Notes: generated by a model not told the origin, from the sequence alone. 12,318 nt of DNA from an uncultured Collinsella sp. (GCA_900544995.1 UQXC01000059.1:1-12318), one strand, 5' to 3'. Positions 1 through 7,168 are shown, counted from the first letter of the stretch. Numbers and translations are program-made.

Positions 1-64
1 ATACGGGTGCATCATCGACGTCTTCAATACAGAAAATATCAGTGCGGAATGTTTTGGGAGGTAG
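1..64 (+). CDS. possible C-terminal end of a truncated upstream gene
   Basis: In the frame starting at base 2 the sequence reads open from the window edge to a TAG at 62-64, giving about 20 residues that end in ISAECFGR. The first codons (ATC, GAC, GTC, TTC) fit the codon preference of the neighbouring genes, which is the only support for it being coding. The family cannot be named from so little. A competing frame starting at base 7 stays open to 216 but has poor codon usage and would run into the lacI operator, so I prefer this one. It may be chance. Confidence 0.3.
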   Translation, partial: YGCIIDVFNTENISAECFGR

Positions 65-230
65 CCCAAACAGCCCCGGCGGGGGTCCTGTGTAGTCACC
101 CTTTAGGCGGAACTCTCCTAATTATTTGGATGAGTCGTTTACTTACTTGTACTGTTACCGTCTTCCCGCTCTTGTTGGGGTATGCTTTGTTCGTATGTAA
201 ACGTTTGACATGTTGATGGGGGAGGGTGCT
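65..230 (+). other. intergenic region upstream of the repressor gene
   Basis: This stretch separates the possible upstream gene end from lacI. A 6-bp hairpin, TTTGGG (53-58) pairing with CCCAAA (65-70), straddles the putative stop codon, and a short CCCC/GGGG hairpin follows at about 74-84. Neither is followed by a T-run, so calling them terminators would be speculative. No convincing promoter was found. A weak pair TTGTTG (172-177) and TATGTA (194-199) with a 16-bp spacer is the best candidate, and it would abut the operator box at 199-211. Confidence 0.35.
199..211 (+). promoter_or_regulatory. candidate LacI-family operator in front of the repressor gene
   Basis: The 13 bases AAACGTTTGACAT match the boxes in front of the downstream GH32 gene (AAACGTTTGACATAT and AAACGATTGACATAT). 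The AAACGTTT core is a perfect palindrome with a central CG, as usual for LacI-family operators. The box lies 19 bp before the repressor start codon, so bound repressor would block either transcription or initiation of its own gene. The sequence match is seen; autoregulation is inferred. Confidence 0.65.
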
Positions 231-1241
231 ATGGCTCGCGAGGGCGCTCGTTCTAAGGATTCTGCTAAGCCTGGCATCAAGGAAGTTGCAGCGGTGGCGG
301 GGGTTTCGCCTACTACGGTATCTCGCGTGCTTAATAATCGCGGCTATATTAGCCAAGAGACCCGCGATAAGGTCCATGCCGCGATGAAGCGCATCAACTA
401 TACGCCCAACGATATCGCCCGTGCCATGCTCAACGGTCGCCTGAATCTTATCGGTATGATCGTTCCCTTTGTGAGCAGCCCGTTCCATGCTCAGGTTGTG
501 CAGGCGGTCGAGCGCACGTTAGCGGAAAACGGCTTTAAGATGTTGCTGTGCAACAGCGCCAATCGACCCGATCTTGAGCGTTCCTATATTGACATGCTCC
601 GCCGCAATATGGTCGACGGCGTCATCGTCAACTCCCTCAATATCGGTGCCGAGGCATATGCCGAGATGGGCTTGAGCCTGGTTGGCATCGACTGCGATCT
701 TGGCGAGGGCTCTGTCCAGATTGCAAGTGACAGCTATGGCATTGGCGAGCTCGCCACGCGCCGTCTGATTGATGACGGCTGCAGGCGTATCCTGTGCCTG
801 CGCAGCAATAGCCGCATGCGCATGCCTGCCAATAAGCGTACCGATGCCTACCTCGATGTTGTTGAGCAGGCCGGTTTGCCCGCGCTTGTCCGTGAGGTTG
901 AGTTCGTTAAGCCCGACGACGAAAAGAGCGCGGTCATTGCGAAGATCCTCGATGAGAACCCCGATATTGACGGCATCTTTGCGGGAGACGACACGATGGC
1001 GGCTATCTGTCTTAACGTGATGAAGCAGCGCGGCTTGAGCGCTCCGGGCGATATTAAGGTCGTGGGCGCGGATGGTGCCCGCCGCACTATGACGTTTATG
1101 CCTGACTTAACAACCGTACGCCAAGATATCGATCGCATCGGAGAGCTCGCGGCGCAATCCATCATTGCTCTTATTAACGGCGAAAAGCCCGAATCGAATA
1201 TCAAGCTCCCCGTTGAACTCATTGAGGGTAAAACCGCGTAG
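231..1241 (+). CDS. LacI-family transcriptional repressor (probable sucrose/fructoside regulator)
   Basis: This 336-residue protein has the length and layout of the LacI/GalR family. An N-terminal helix-turn-helix at residues 16-35 (IKEVAAVAGVSPTTVSRVLN) is followed by the YTPNDIARAM hinge near 57-66 and then a periplasmic-binding-protein-like sensor domain (about 71-330). That domain includes the typical DGIFAGDDTMA and VVGADG stretches. The start at 231 is chosen because GGAGG lies 5 bases upstream; in-frame ATGs at 210 and 216 would lack a site and overlap the operator. It is the first gene of the locus and is followed by glycosidase and PTS genes preceded by matching LacI-type boxes, so it most likely represses them until the sugar or its phosphate is bound. 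The effector is inferred from context only. An ScrR-type role is most likely, but a regulator of other fructosides cannot be excluded. Confidence 0.88.
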   Translation: MAREGARSKDSAKPGIKEVAAVAGVSPTTVSRVLNNRGYISQETRDKVHAAMKRINYTPNDIARAMLNGRLNLIGMIVPFVSSPFHAQVVQAVERTLAENGFKMLLCNSANRPDLERSYIDMLRRNMVDGVIVNSLNIGAEAYAEMGLSLVGIDCDLGEGSVQIASDSYGIGELATRRLIDDGCRRILCLRSNSRMRMPANKRTDAYLDVVEQAGLPALVREVEFVKPDDEKSAVIAKILDENPDIDGIFAGDDTMAAICLNVMKQRGLSAPGDIKVVGADGARRTMTFMPDLTTVRQDIDRIGELAAQSIIALINGEKPESNIKLPVELIEGKTA

Positions 1242-1293
1242 TTCATCCCGTGCCAAAAGAATTCCTCAAACACCTCTGATGACCGTTCGCCGG

Positions 1294-1309
1294 CATATGT
1301 CAACCGTTT
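1294..1309 (-). promoter_or_regulatory. third operator-like box, inverted
   Basis: Read on the minus strand this is AAACGGTTGACATATG. It matches the + strand boxes at 1348-1363 (AAACGTTTGACATATG) and 1365-1380 (AAACGATTGACATATC) except at the base after AAACG and, against the second, the last base. It sits about 50-70 bp upstream of the promoter-overlapping pair and points the other way, which could allow co-operative binding or looping. The match is seen; the role is inferred. Confidence 0.55.
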
Positions 1310-1344
1310 GCCGACGACTGGAACTGCGAAAAGACGTATTGGTG

Positions 1345-1379
1345 TGAAAACGTTTGACATATGAAAACGATTGACATAT
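1345..1379 (+). promoter_or_regulatory. tandem pair of LacI-type operator boxes
   Basis: Two 18-bp copies, TGAAAACGTTTGACATAT (1345-1362) and TGAAAACGATTGACATAT (1362-1379), repeat with a 17-bp period, share one base, and differ only at one position. Each embeds a TTGACA hexamer. They lie between the repressor gene and the first glycosidase gene, where an operator controlling the operon is expected, and match the box in front of lacI. Confidence 0.7.
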
Positions 1380-1382
1380 CTT
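1354..1382 (+). promoter_or_regulatory. candidate promoter of the GH32-PTS operon
   Basis: A perfect -35 hexamer TTGACA (1354-1359) is followed after 17 bp by TATCTT (1377-1382), a 4-of-6 match to the -10 consensus. The second operator copy fills the spacer and touches the -10 box, so bound repressor would block polymerase. The second TTGACA (1371-1376) has no good -10 at the right distance. Transcription would start near 1389, leaving a leader of about 37 nt with AAAGGAAG as ribosome site at 1412-1419. Confidence 0.55.
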
Positions 1383-1425
1383 GCAGTTGTACCGAGTTAG
1401 TATCTCGTGAGAAAGGAAGTCTCGG

Positions 1426-2808
1426 ATGCACAAGGTGTATTACCAGCCTGAGGGAATTTGGGTAGGCGACATCATGCCGTACGGCGAGGACGGCACGTTC
1501 TATCTCTATCATCAGCGTGACACGCGAAACCCCGGACCTTTCGGAGAGCCGTTTGGCTGGGCACTCGCGACAACCAAGGACTTCGTCAATTACAAAGACT
1601 TTGGCGAGAGCCTTGAGCGTGGCGGCGACGAGGAAGTCGACCAGTATGTTTATGCCGGCACGGTGTTTAAGGTGGGCGACAAGTACCATGCGCTCTACAC
1701 TGGTTGCAATCGCGATAAGGTCAAGGCACGCTTGATGAAGCAGGTTCTTCTTCACGCAACGAGTGACGACGCCGTCAAGTGGGAGAAGAACATCGCCGAG
1801 ACGCTGCTTCCGCCCCAGGAGGGTTACGATGACCGCAACTGGCGCGATCCCTTTGTGCTTTGGGATGAGGAGAACGAAGAGTACATGCTCATCCTCGGCA
1901 CGCGTGTGGGCGAGGACAAGCGTCTGATGACCGGTCGTCTGGTCAAGTTCACCTCCAAGGACCTGGATACCTGGGAGTTCCAGGGCGACTGGTGGAATCC
2001 GGGCCTGTACACCATGTTCGAGATGCCTGATCTCTTTAAGATGGGCGACTGGTGGTATCTGGTGTTCTCCGAGTACAGTGATGGCAACAAGACCCGTTAC
2101 CGCATGTCTCGCTCTATCAACGGTCCTTGGATCACTCCTGCGGACGATTCCTTCGATGGCCGCGCGTACTATGCCGCGCGTACCGCATTTGATGGCGAGC
2201 GCCGCGTTCTCTTTGGTTGGGTTCCTACGCGTGACGAGGGCGGTGACCCCAGCTCTTACCTGTGGGGTGGCACCTTTATGCCTCTCGAGATCGTTCAGCG
2301 TGCTGACGGAACGCTCGGCACCAAGCTCCCCGACAGCATGCTTGGCGCCTTTGGCGAGGCTAAGGCAGTCGAGGCCTTTGAGCTTTCCTGCGAGTCGGGC
2401 AAGGTCGAGCAGGTGCTCGCCGCGGATGCCGGTTCCACCTATATGCTCGATGCCGACATCGAGCTCGCCGGTGACGCTGCCGGCTTCTCGGTGAAGCTTG
2501 CCGAGGACGCCGAGTCCGGTCTTGCCTATGAGTTCCGCGCCAACCTGCGTGAGGGCAAGCTCGAGTTTACGGCGGCCCCCCAGTATCCGTGGTTCCAGGT
2601 CAACAACATGGGCCTCGAGCGTCCGTTGTTCTTTAAGGGCGAGGGCACTCATCATGTGCGCCTGGTCGTTGACGACGATATCGCGACCATCTTTGTCGAT
2701 GATGTTGCGCTTAACGCTCGATTCTGCAATAAGCAGGGCCAGGGTGTGGCGCTGACGGTCACCGACGGTACGCTTAAGTGCGCAAATGCAACGATCGCGT
2801 CTCTGTAA
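1426..2808 (+). CDS. atypical GH32-like glycosidase (beta-fructosidase related)
   Basis: This 460-residue protein has a GH32-type five-bladed propeller followed by a C-terminal beta-sandwich-like region (about 310-460). The usual WMNDPNG nucleophile motif is replaced by WVGDIMPY, keeping an aspartate (Asp15) in the expected place. The other two family motifs are recognisable: NWRDPF with the transition-state-stabilising Asp141, and FEMPDLF with the candidate acid/base Glu199, lacking the Cys of the classical EC pair. There is no signal peptide, so it should act in the cytoplasm. The start has AAAGGAAG 6 bases upstream. It sits directly behind the LacI-type promoter and 45 bp before the PTS gene, so it probably cleaves a fructoside or its phosphate brought in by that permease. 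The exact substrate cannot be read. It is clearly distinct from the canonical hydrolase at 4407-5849 and probably has a different specificity. Confidence 0.8.
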   Translation: MHKVYYQPEGIWVGDIMPYGEDGTFYLYHQRDTRNPGPFGEPFGWALATTKDFVNYKDFGESLERGGDEEVDQYVYAGTVFKVGDKYHALYTGCNRDKVKARLMKQVLLHATSDDAVKWEKNIAETLLPPQEGYDDRNWRDPFVLWDEENEEYMLILGTRVGEDKRLMTGRLVKFTSKDLDTWEFQGDWWNPGLYTMFEMPDLFKMGDWWYLVFSEYSDGNKTRYRMSRSINGPWITPADDSFDGRAYYAARTAFDGERRVLFGWVPTRDEGGDPSSYLWGGTFMPLEIVQRADGTLGTKLPDSMLGAFGEAKAVEAFELSCESGKVEQVLAADAGSTYMLDADIELAGDAAGFSVKLAEDAESGLAYEFRANLREGKLEFTAAPQYPWFQVNNMGLERPLFFKGEGTHHVRLVVDDDIATIFVDDVALNARFCNKQGQGVALTVTDGTLKCANATIASL

Positions 2809-2853
2809 TGGCATCAAAACGTCTTATGATTTCGTAAAGGAATGGAGAGGAAC

Positions 2854-4305
2854 ATGGACTACAAAGTAGTGTCTCAGCAAGTCGTCGATAACGTCGGCGG
2901 TCTGGAGAACATCGAGGGCGCCACGCATTGCGTTACGCGTCTGCGTCTGGTGCTCAAGGATACGAGCAAGTACAACAAGGCCGAGCTCGAGAACATCGAT
3001 GGCGTCAAGGGCGTGCTGTACAACAGCGGCCAGCTCATGATCATCTTCGGTACCGGTACCGTCAACAAGGTCTACGATGAGTTTATGGCTCTGACGGGCG
3101 TTAAGGAGATCAGCGCTTCCGAGGTCAAGGGCGCCGAGGCGGACAAGAAGGGCAAGTTCTTCTCGGTCCTCAAGGTATTCTCGGACATCTTTATCCCCAT
3201 CATTCCCGCCTTCGTCGGCGCCGCTATCATCATCGGCCTTAAGTCGCTGATCGTTGCCAACGGCCTCTTTGGCATGGAGGGCAGCCTTGCCGATCACAGC
3301 GAGTTCCTCAAGAACCTCGCAAGCTTCTTTGCCATTATCGCCACCACGTTTGACTACCTGCCTGTCCTGGTTATGTACAGCGCGGTGAAGCGTTTTGGCG
3401 GTAACCCGATTCTGGGCATCCTCGTCGGTATCGTCATGGTTCACCCGAGCCTTATGAACCGCAACACGTTCGTTATGGACCCGACGGGTGCTGAGTACTG
3501 GAACTTTGGTCCGCTCTCCATTCCCATGGTTGCTTTCCAGGGTGGCGTGTTCCCTGCAATCCTGACTGCCTGGTTTATGGCCAAGGTCGAAAAGATTGCC
3601 CAGAAGTACATCCCCGAGGTCGTTTCGTTCGTCTTTGTCCCGACCGTTACCCTGATTCTTGCTAACGTCGCCCTGTTCACCGTGTTCGGCCCGCTCGGCA
3701 ACCTGATCGGCGACGTCCTCGCCGGCGTAATCGATATCCTGTACAACAGGATGGGCGTCTTTGGTGCCTTTGTCTTCGCCGCGTTCCTGCAGCCGCTTGT
3801 CGTTACCGGTACGCATCAGTTCATCCAGGGTATCGAGGCAAACCTCGTTGCCACGACTGGCTTCAACTACATCCAGGCCATCTGGTCGGTTTCCATCATC
3901 GCCCAGGGCGGCGGCGCCATCGGCATGTACCTCATTCACAAGAAGCATTCCAAAGAGCGCAACATCTGCATGTCGTCCTTTATCCCGACGCTGGTCGGTA
4001 TCTCCGAGCCCGCAATCTTTGCTGCAAACATGCGCTACTCGATCATCCCGTTCATCTGCGCTTGCATCGGTGCAGGCTGCGGCGGTGCCTTCGTGAAGCT
4101 CTTTGAGGTGCGCGCCATCGGTCAGGGTCTGACCGGCGTGCTTGGCCTGCTCATCGTCACGCCCGAGACGCTCGTGTGGTATGTGGCTGGCAATCTCATC
4201 GCCTTCATCGTGCCGATCGTCTTGATCTTTGCCTACAACAAGGCAAAGGGCGTGCCGACCACCGATGAAGAGGGCGCTGGCGCTGGCTTCGACGTTAGCT
4301 TCTAG
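2854..4305 (+). CDS. scrA: PTS sugar transporter EIIBC, sucrose/beta-glucoside type
   Basis: This 483-residue inner-membrane permease would transport and phosphorylate its sugar. Residues 1-85 form the EIIB domain, with phosphocysteine Cys26 in the HCVTRLRL motif. A charged linker (about 85-103) leads to the EIIC membrane domain, which has many hydrophobic segments, a GTHQ motif at 319-322 (His321) and the GISEPAIFA signature from 382. No EIIA domain is fused, so phosphate must come from an EIIA encoded elsewhere. The start at 2854 is preferred over an ATG at 2842 because GGAGAGG (2844-2850) then serves as ribosome site. The two flanking GH32 genes and the LacI regulator support sucrose or a related fructoside as substrate. 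Membership of the glucose/sucrose EII superfamily is clear; the substrate is inferred from context, and trehalose or beta-glucoside EIIBC proteins are the main alternatives. Confidence 0.85.
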   Translation: MDYKVVSQQVVDNVGGLENIEGATHCVTRLRLVLKDTSKYNKAELENIDGVKGVLYNSGQLMIIFGTGTVNKVYDEFMALTGVKEISASEVKGAEADKKGKFFSVLKVFSDIFIPIIPAFVGAAIIIGLKSLIVANGLFGMEGSLADHSEFLKNLASFFAIIATTFDYLPVLVMYSAVKRFGGNPILGILVGIVMVHPSLMNRNTFVMDPTGAEYWNFGPLSIPMVAFQGGVFPAILTAWFMAKVEKIAQKYIPEVVSFVFVPTVTLILANVALFTVFGPLGNLIGDVLAGVIDILYNRMGVFGAFVFAAFLQPLVVTGTHQFIQGIEANLVATTGFNYIQAIWSVSIIAQGGGAIGMYLIHKKHSKERNICMSSFIPTLVGISEPAIFAANMRYSIIPFICACIGAGCGGAFVKLFEVRAIGQGLTGVLGLLIVTPETLVWYVAGNLIAFIVPIVLIFAYNKAKGVPTTDEEGAGAGFDVSF

Positions 4306-4343
4306 TTGAGCCGTTCAGCGTAATGTGCGGATAAGTCCATTTG

Positions 4344-4384
4344 GGGAAGGGCGTTCGGCTCGTGTGAGTCGAGCGTCCTTTCCC
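4344..4384 (+). terminator. strong intercistronic hairpin, terminator-like without a clear U-tract
   Basis: The arms 4344-4361 and 4366-4384 pair around the loop GTGT (4362-4365). The 11 bp next to the loop include G-T wobbles and one mismatch, and an outer block pairs GGGAAGG with CCTTTCCC through a one-base bulge. The downstream sequence CATAGACGAG has no T-run, so full intrinsic termination is uncertain. It may act as an attenuator or as an mRNA-stabilising or processing structure between the permease gene and the hydrolase gene 23 bp later. Confidence 0.6.
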
Positions 4385-4406
4385 ATAGACGAGAAAGTCA
4401 ACGGCG

Positions 4407-5849
4407 ATGTTTAATCAAAAAAATAAGGTGACACGCGCGGACTATGAGCAGTGGCGTGCCGGACAGGATGAGACGGCGGCTCGCATCGCATCCGACCCCG
4501 ATAGGCTTTTGTTCCATGTGGAGCCTGAGCTTGGCTGGCTCAACGACCCCAATGGTTTGGTTCAGATTGGTGATACGTATCACATCTATCATCAATACGA
4601 TCCGTTCGATGCTGCGCATGGCGGTCCAGTGCTTTGGAACCATCTGACGACAAAGGATTTTGTGACGTACGAGAATCACGGCCCCGTGCTGTTCCCCGAT
4701 TCCGATTTGGATTTGAGTGGAGCGTATTCTGGTTCTGCCTTTGTACGTGATGGCAAGATTCACTACTTCTATACCGGCAACGTTAAGCATTTTGACCGTG
4801 ATGATTACGACTACGTGTTGACGGGCCGTGAGCAAAACCAAATTCATATGGTTGCCGAGAATCCCGACGAATTGGGCGAGAAGCGCATAGCTGTTGGGCC
4901 GGTCGATTACCCCGACGATATCGGTACGCACGTGCGCGACCCCAAGATCCTTGAACACGACGGTATCTACTACATGGTTCTCGGCGCTCGTACGAAAGAC
5001 GATCGCGGGTGCGTGCTTGTCTATACCTCGCGTGATCTAGAGGACTGGGGCTATGCGACGCGCATTGAGCTGGGCGAGAAGTTTGGCTTTATGTGGGAGT
5101 GTCCTGATCTGTTTGAGCTCGATGGCGAGCTTATTCTTGTTTGCTGTCCGCAGGGCGTGCCCGCCGATGGCTGGCGTTACCGCAATCCGCATCAGTGCGT
5201 GTGGTTCTCCATCGAGGCCGATTGGGGGGCGCCGAGCTTTAAGATCGTCGGCCAGGGCATGCCTCCGATGGTTGATGCCGGTTTTGATTTCTATGCCCCG
5301 CAGTCCTTTGAGGACGCTGCGGGTCGGCGTTTGATGATCGGATGGTCGGGTTGCCCCGATGCGACGACAGAAAGCCCGACGGTGGCGCGCGGGTGGCAGT
5401 GCACGCTGACGGTGCCGAGAGAGCTGAGCATGCGCGGCGGCAAGCTCTGCCAGTGGCCGGCGCACGAGATTGAGAGGATGCGCGGCGATTGCGTTCGTGC
5501 TGTAGGCGGTGAGACCGTTGAGGAGCCGGGACGCCTGTTTGATGTCGTGGTTTCCTGCGAGGGAGCCAAGATGATCGAGCTCGAAATCCGCAAGGGTGTC
5601 TTTGTGCGTTATACGGACGGGATGCTTACCCTCGATATGGGCGACGAAGGCTATGGACGCGACCAGAGGTCGATCGAGCTCGGCGAACTTCGCGACCTGC
5701 GCGTGCTTTCGGACACTACGATGGTCGAGATTTTTGCCAATGGTGGCGAGGCGGCACTTACGAGCCGTACCTATTCGCCGGCGGTTCCGGCGATGGAGCT
5801 GCACGCCGAGGGTGCGGCGTCGATGGATTTCTACCGCCTCGCTCATTAA
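4407..5849 (+). CDS. scrB: sucrose-6-phosphate hydrolase (GH32)
   Basis: This 480-residue cytoplasmic enzyme has the usual length for bacterial sucrose-6-phosphate hydrolases. All GH32 signatures are intact: WLNDPNG with nucleophile Asp47, VRDPKI with Asp178, and WECPDLF with acid/base Glu231. The SGSAF segment (108-112) and the IGW strand of the propeller are also present. A shorter C-terminal beta-sandwich (about 350-480) follows, carrying DTTMVEIFANGG. It would split sucrose-6-phosphate from the PTS step into glucose-6-phosphate and fructose. No signal peptide is present. The ribosome site is modest (GAGAAAG at 4391-4397, 9 bases before ATG). It follows the EIIBC gene after about 100 bp that contain a strong hairpin, so its expression may be set separately from the upstream genes. 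Invertase or fructan-hydrolysing activity on related substrates is possible, but the PTS context favours the phosphorylated substrate. Confidence 0.88.
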   Translation: MFNQKNKVTRADYEQWRAGQDETAARIASDPDRLLFHVEPELGWLNDPNGLVQIGDTYHIYHQYDPFDAAHGGPVLWNHLTTKDFVTYENHGPVLFPDSDLDLSGAYSGSAFVRDGKIHYFYTGNVKHFDRDDYDYVLTGREQNQIHMVAENPDELGEKRIAVGPVDYPDDIGTHVRDPKILEHDGIYYMVLGARTKDDRGCVLVYTSRDLEDWGYATRIELGEKFGFMWECPDLFELDGELILVCCPQGVPADGWRYRNPHQCVWFSIEADWGAPSFKIVGQGMPPMVDAGFDFYAPQSFEDAAGRRLMIGWSGCPDATTESPTVARGWQCTLTVPRELSMRGGKLCQWPAHEIERMRGDCVRAVGGETVEEPGRLFDVVVSCEGAKMIELEIRKGVFVRYTDGMLTLDMGDEGYGRDQRSIELGELRDLRVLSDTTMVEIFANGGEAALTSRTYSPAVPAMELHAEGAASMDFYRLAH

Positions 5850-5946
5850 CCGTGCATGGAGCACGATTGGACTTGTTGGGCGGAATGTGTCGCAGTTGCC
5901 GCGGCCAGCTACCGCTTATCGCGTATAGCGACCGTTTGCGGAATAA

Positions 5947-5975
5947 GTAACACTCCTTAATAAACCGTGTAGAAT
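5947..5975 (+). promoter_or_regulatory. candidate promoter for the degV transcript
   Basis: GTAACA (5947-5952) and TAGAAT (5970-5975) are 17 bp apart. The -10 box matches the consensus in five of six positions and is preceded by TGTG, an extended -10-like element; the -35 matches in four of six. Transcription would start near 5982, giving a leader of about 140 nt that carries the hairpin at 6000-6043. Confidence 0.5.
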
Positions 5976-5999
5976 CTCAGTTAAGCACGGAGTTTTCCA

Positions 6000-6043
6000 G
6001 GGAGACGCTGTCCTTTGTTGTGTGCAAGGGACGGCGTCTCTTT
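6000..6043 (+). terminator. leader hairpin with short T-run (possible attenuator)
   Basis: GAGACGCTGTCCTTT (6002-6016) pairs with AAGGGACGGCGTCTC (6026-6040) over 15 bp with two wobble pairs and a 9-base loop. The stem can extend to 6000-6042 with G-T pairs. CTCTTT at its end gives a short T-run. Because a promoter-like pair lies only 25-50 bp upstream, the hairpin falls within the degV leader rather than after a gene. It could be an attenuator or the end of a very short transcript. The structure is seen; the function is inferred. Confidence 0.55.
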
Positions 6044-6120
6044 GGCGCTTGGAGGCCGTTCTGCAGCAGGACGGCGGACGTGCGTCATATATTAAAAAAC
6101 CAACGTCGAGATGGGTCGTG

Positions 6121-6981
6121 ATGATAATGGGCAAGTACGTAATCGTGGTTGAGTCTGGGTCGGATGTAACGCCGGAGCTCTGCGAGCGCTACGGCATCGT
6201 GCGCGTGCCCATGCATGTCACGATTGGTGACGAGACCGTCGAGGACGGCTCGATCGATCCGCTCGAGATTTATTCGCGCTGCAACGAGTTTGGTGTGATG
6301 CCCAAGACCAGTGGCTGTTCGCCAGCGGATTTTGCGCATGTGTACGACCGCATCCATGCCGAGCAGCCCGACGCGACTATTTTGCATCTTGCATATTCCG
6401 AGGCCACGACCTGTTCGCATCAGTCCTCTAAGATTGCGGCTCAGGGGCGCGACTACGTGTTCTCCATGGACACGCGCTTTGTCTCGGTGGGCCAGTCGCT
6501 CGTTGTCGTCGAGATCGCCAAATACATCGAGGCTCACCCCGATGCCACCGTCGACGAGATCTTTGCATTTACGAATTCCGTCATGGACCGCGTGCTGTTG
6601 GGCTTTGTTCCTACCGACCTTGCCTTCCTTAAGGCAGGTGGTCGCTTGTCAAACGTCGCGTTCCTTGGCGCCCACCTGCTCAAGATTAAGCCCTGCATTG
6701 AGGTAACGGGCGGTAAGTTTGTGGCGACCAAGAAGTTCCGCGGCTCTATGCTCAAATGCGCCCGTGCCTTTATTGATCACATGGTAGAGAAGGGCGAGAT
6801 CGACTACTCGCATATTGGCCTGGCGTATTCGGTGGGTCTTTCCGAGGAGTTGCGCGACGACATGGAAGTCTATGCACACGATCTTGGCTTTAAGGACATT
6901 ACCTGGACTCAGGTCGGCGGCGTCATCTCGAGCCATTGTGGCCCGACCGCCTTCGGCGCGGTGCTTACGCTTAAGGCGTAA
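6121..6981 (+). CDS. DegV-family (FakB-like) fatty-acid-binding protein
   Basis: This 286-residue protein has the normal DegV length. Family members bind a single fatty acid and present it to the kinase FakA for phosphorylation, feeding exogenous fatty acids into phospholipid synthesis. Visible family features are the N-terminal strand followed by SGSDVTPEL, the KTSGCSPADF loop (the usual TSxPSP position, here TSGCSP), the KAGGRLSN motif and the C-terminal ISSHCGPTAFG, which corresponds to the GxHxGPG ligand-carboxylate site. The start is taken at ATG 6121 because GAGATGG at 6109-6115 gives a weak ribosome site; ATG 6127 is a close alternative. No fakA is nearby and it appears to be a single-gene unit, with a promoter and leader upstream and a terminator downstream. 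Family membership is secure; ligand identity is unknown. Confidence 0.9.
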   Translation: MIMGKYVIVVESGSDVTPELCERYGIVRVPMHVTIGDETVEDGSIDPLEIYSRCNEFGVMPKTSGCSPADFAHVYDRIHAEQPDATILHLAYSEATTCSHQSSKIAAQGRDYVFSMDTRFVSVGQSLVVVEIAKYIEAHPDATVDEIFAFTNSVMDRVLLGFVPTDLAFLKAGGRLSNVAFLGAHLLKIKPCIEVTGGKFVATKKFRGSMLKCARAFIDHMVEKGEIDYSHIGLAYSVGLSEELRDDMEVYAHDLGFKDITWTQVGGVISSHCGPTAFGAVLTLKA

Positions 6982-7012
6982 GGCCTGGCGTCTATCGATT
7001 TCTATTGCCACG

Positions 7013-7050
7013 GCGGCGGGCGGGTTGCGATAACCCTCCCGCCGCTCTTG
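7013..7050 (+). terminator. rho-independent-type terminator after degV
   Basis: GCGGCGGGCGGGTT (7013-7026) pairs with AACCCTCCCGCCGC (7032-7045) around a 5-base loop with a single C-T mismatch. TCTTGCGTT follows, a weak T-rich tail. It lies 31 bp after the degV stop codon, in the usual position, and separates degV from the pflA transcript. Confidence 0.75.
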
Positions 7051-7090
7051 CGTTGGGTCAAATAGAACAGCCCAATTGACCGCTAAACCA

Positions 7091-7118
7091 TTTCACCATC
7101 ATGCGTATGGGCTAGAAT
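7091..7118 (+). promoter_or_regulatory. candidate promoter of pflA
   Basis: CTAGAAT contains a TAGAAT -10 box at 7113-7118, 51 bp before the pflA start. The -35 is poor (TTTCAC at 7091-7096, 16-bp spacer). A TTGACC at 7077-7082 is too far from it. The call rests mainly on the -10 box and on its position between a terminator and a gene start. Confidence 0.35.
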
Positions 7119-7168
7119 GGCTCTGGCATTTTAATTGGTTGCATCCAAGGAGAGGCAAGGTAGCGCGA

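Larger units (their letters stand above)
5850..6120 (+). other. intergenic region between the sucrose locus and degV
   Basis: About 270 bp with no credible gene. It holds a weak 5-bp hairpin just after the hydrolase stop codon (CGTGC 5852-5856 with GCACG 5862-5866), then a candidate promoter (5947-5975), then a strong hairpin (6000-6043), then about 80 bp of leader up to the degV start. A reading frame open from 6022 into degV starts within the hairpin loop and encodes non-family residues, so I read this part as leader rather than protein. Confidence 0.6.

Noticed and set aside
205..233. TTGACA at 205-210 as the -35 of the lacI promoter
   Set aside because: The matching -10 would fall at about 228-233, on the start codon itself, while a good ribosome site lies at 221-225; the hexamer is better explained as part of the operator box.
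1300..2817. 505-codon open frame on the minus strand opposite the first glycosidase
   Set aside because: It mirrors a gene with clear GH32 motifs, has no family resemblance, and such long antisense frames are common opposite genes with strongly biased codons.
2824..3948. 374-codon open frame on the minus strand opposite the EIIBC gene
   Set aside because: Very Asp/Glu/His/Arg-rich translation with no recognisable domain; it is the mirror of the permease coding sequence.
5037..5864. 275-codon open frame on the minus strand opposite scrB
   Set aside because: His/Arg-rich translation without domains, fully covered by the well-supported GH32 gene.
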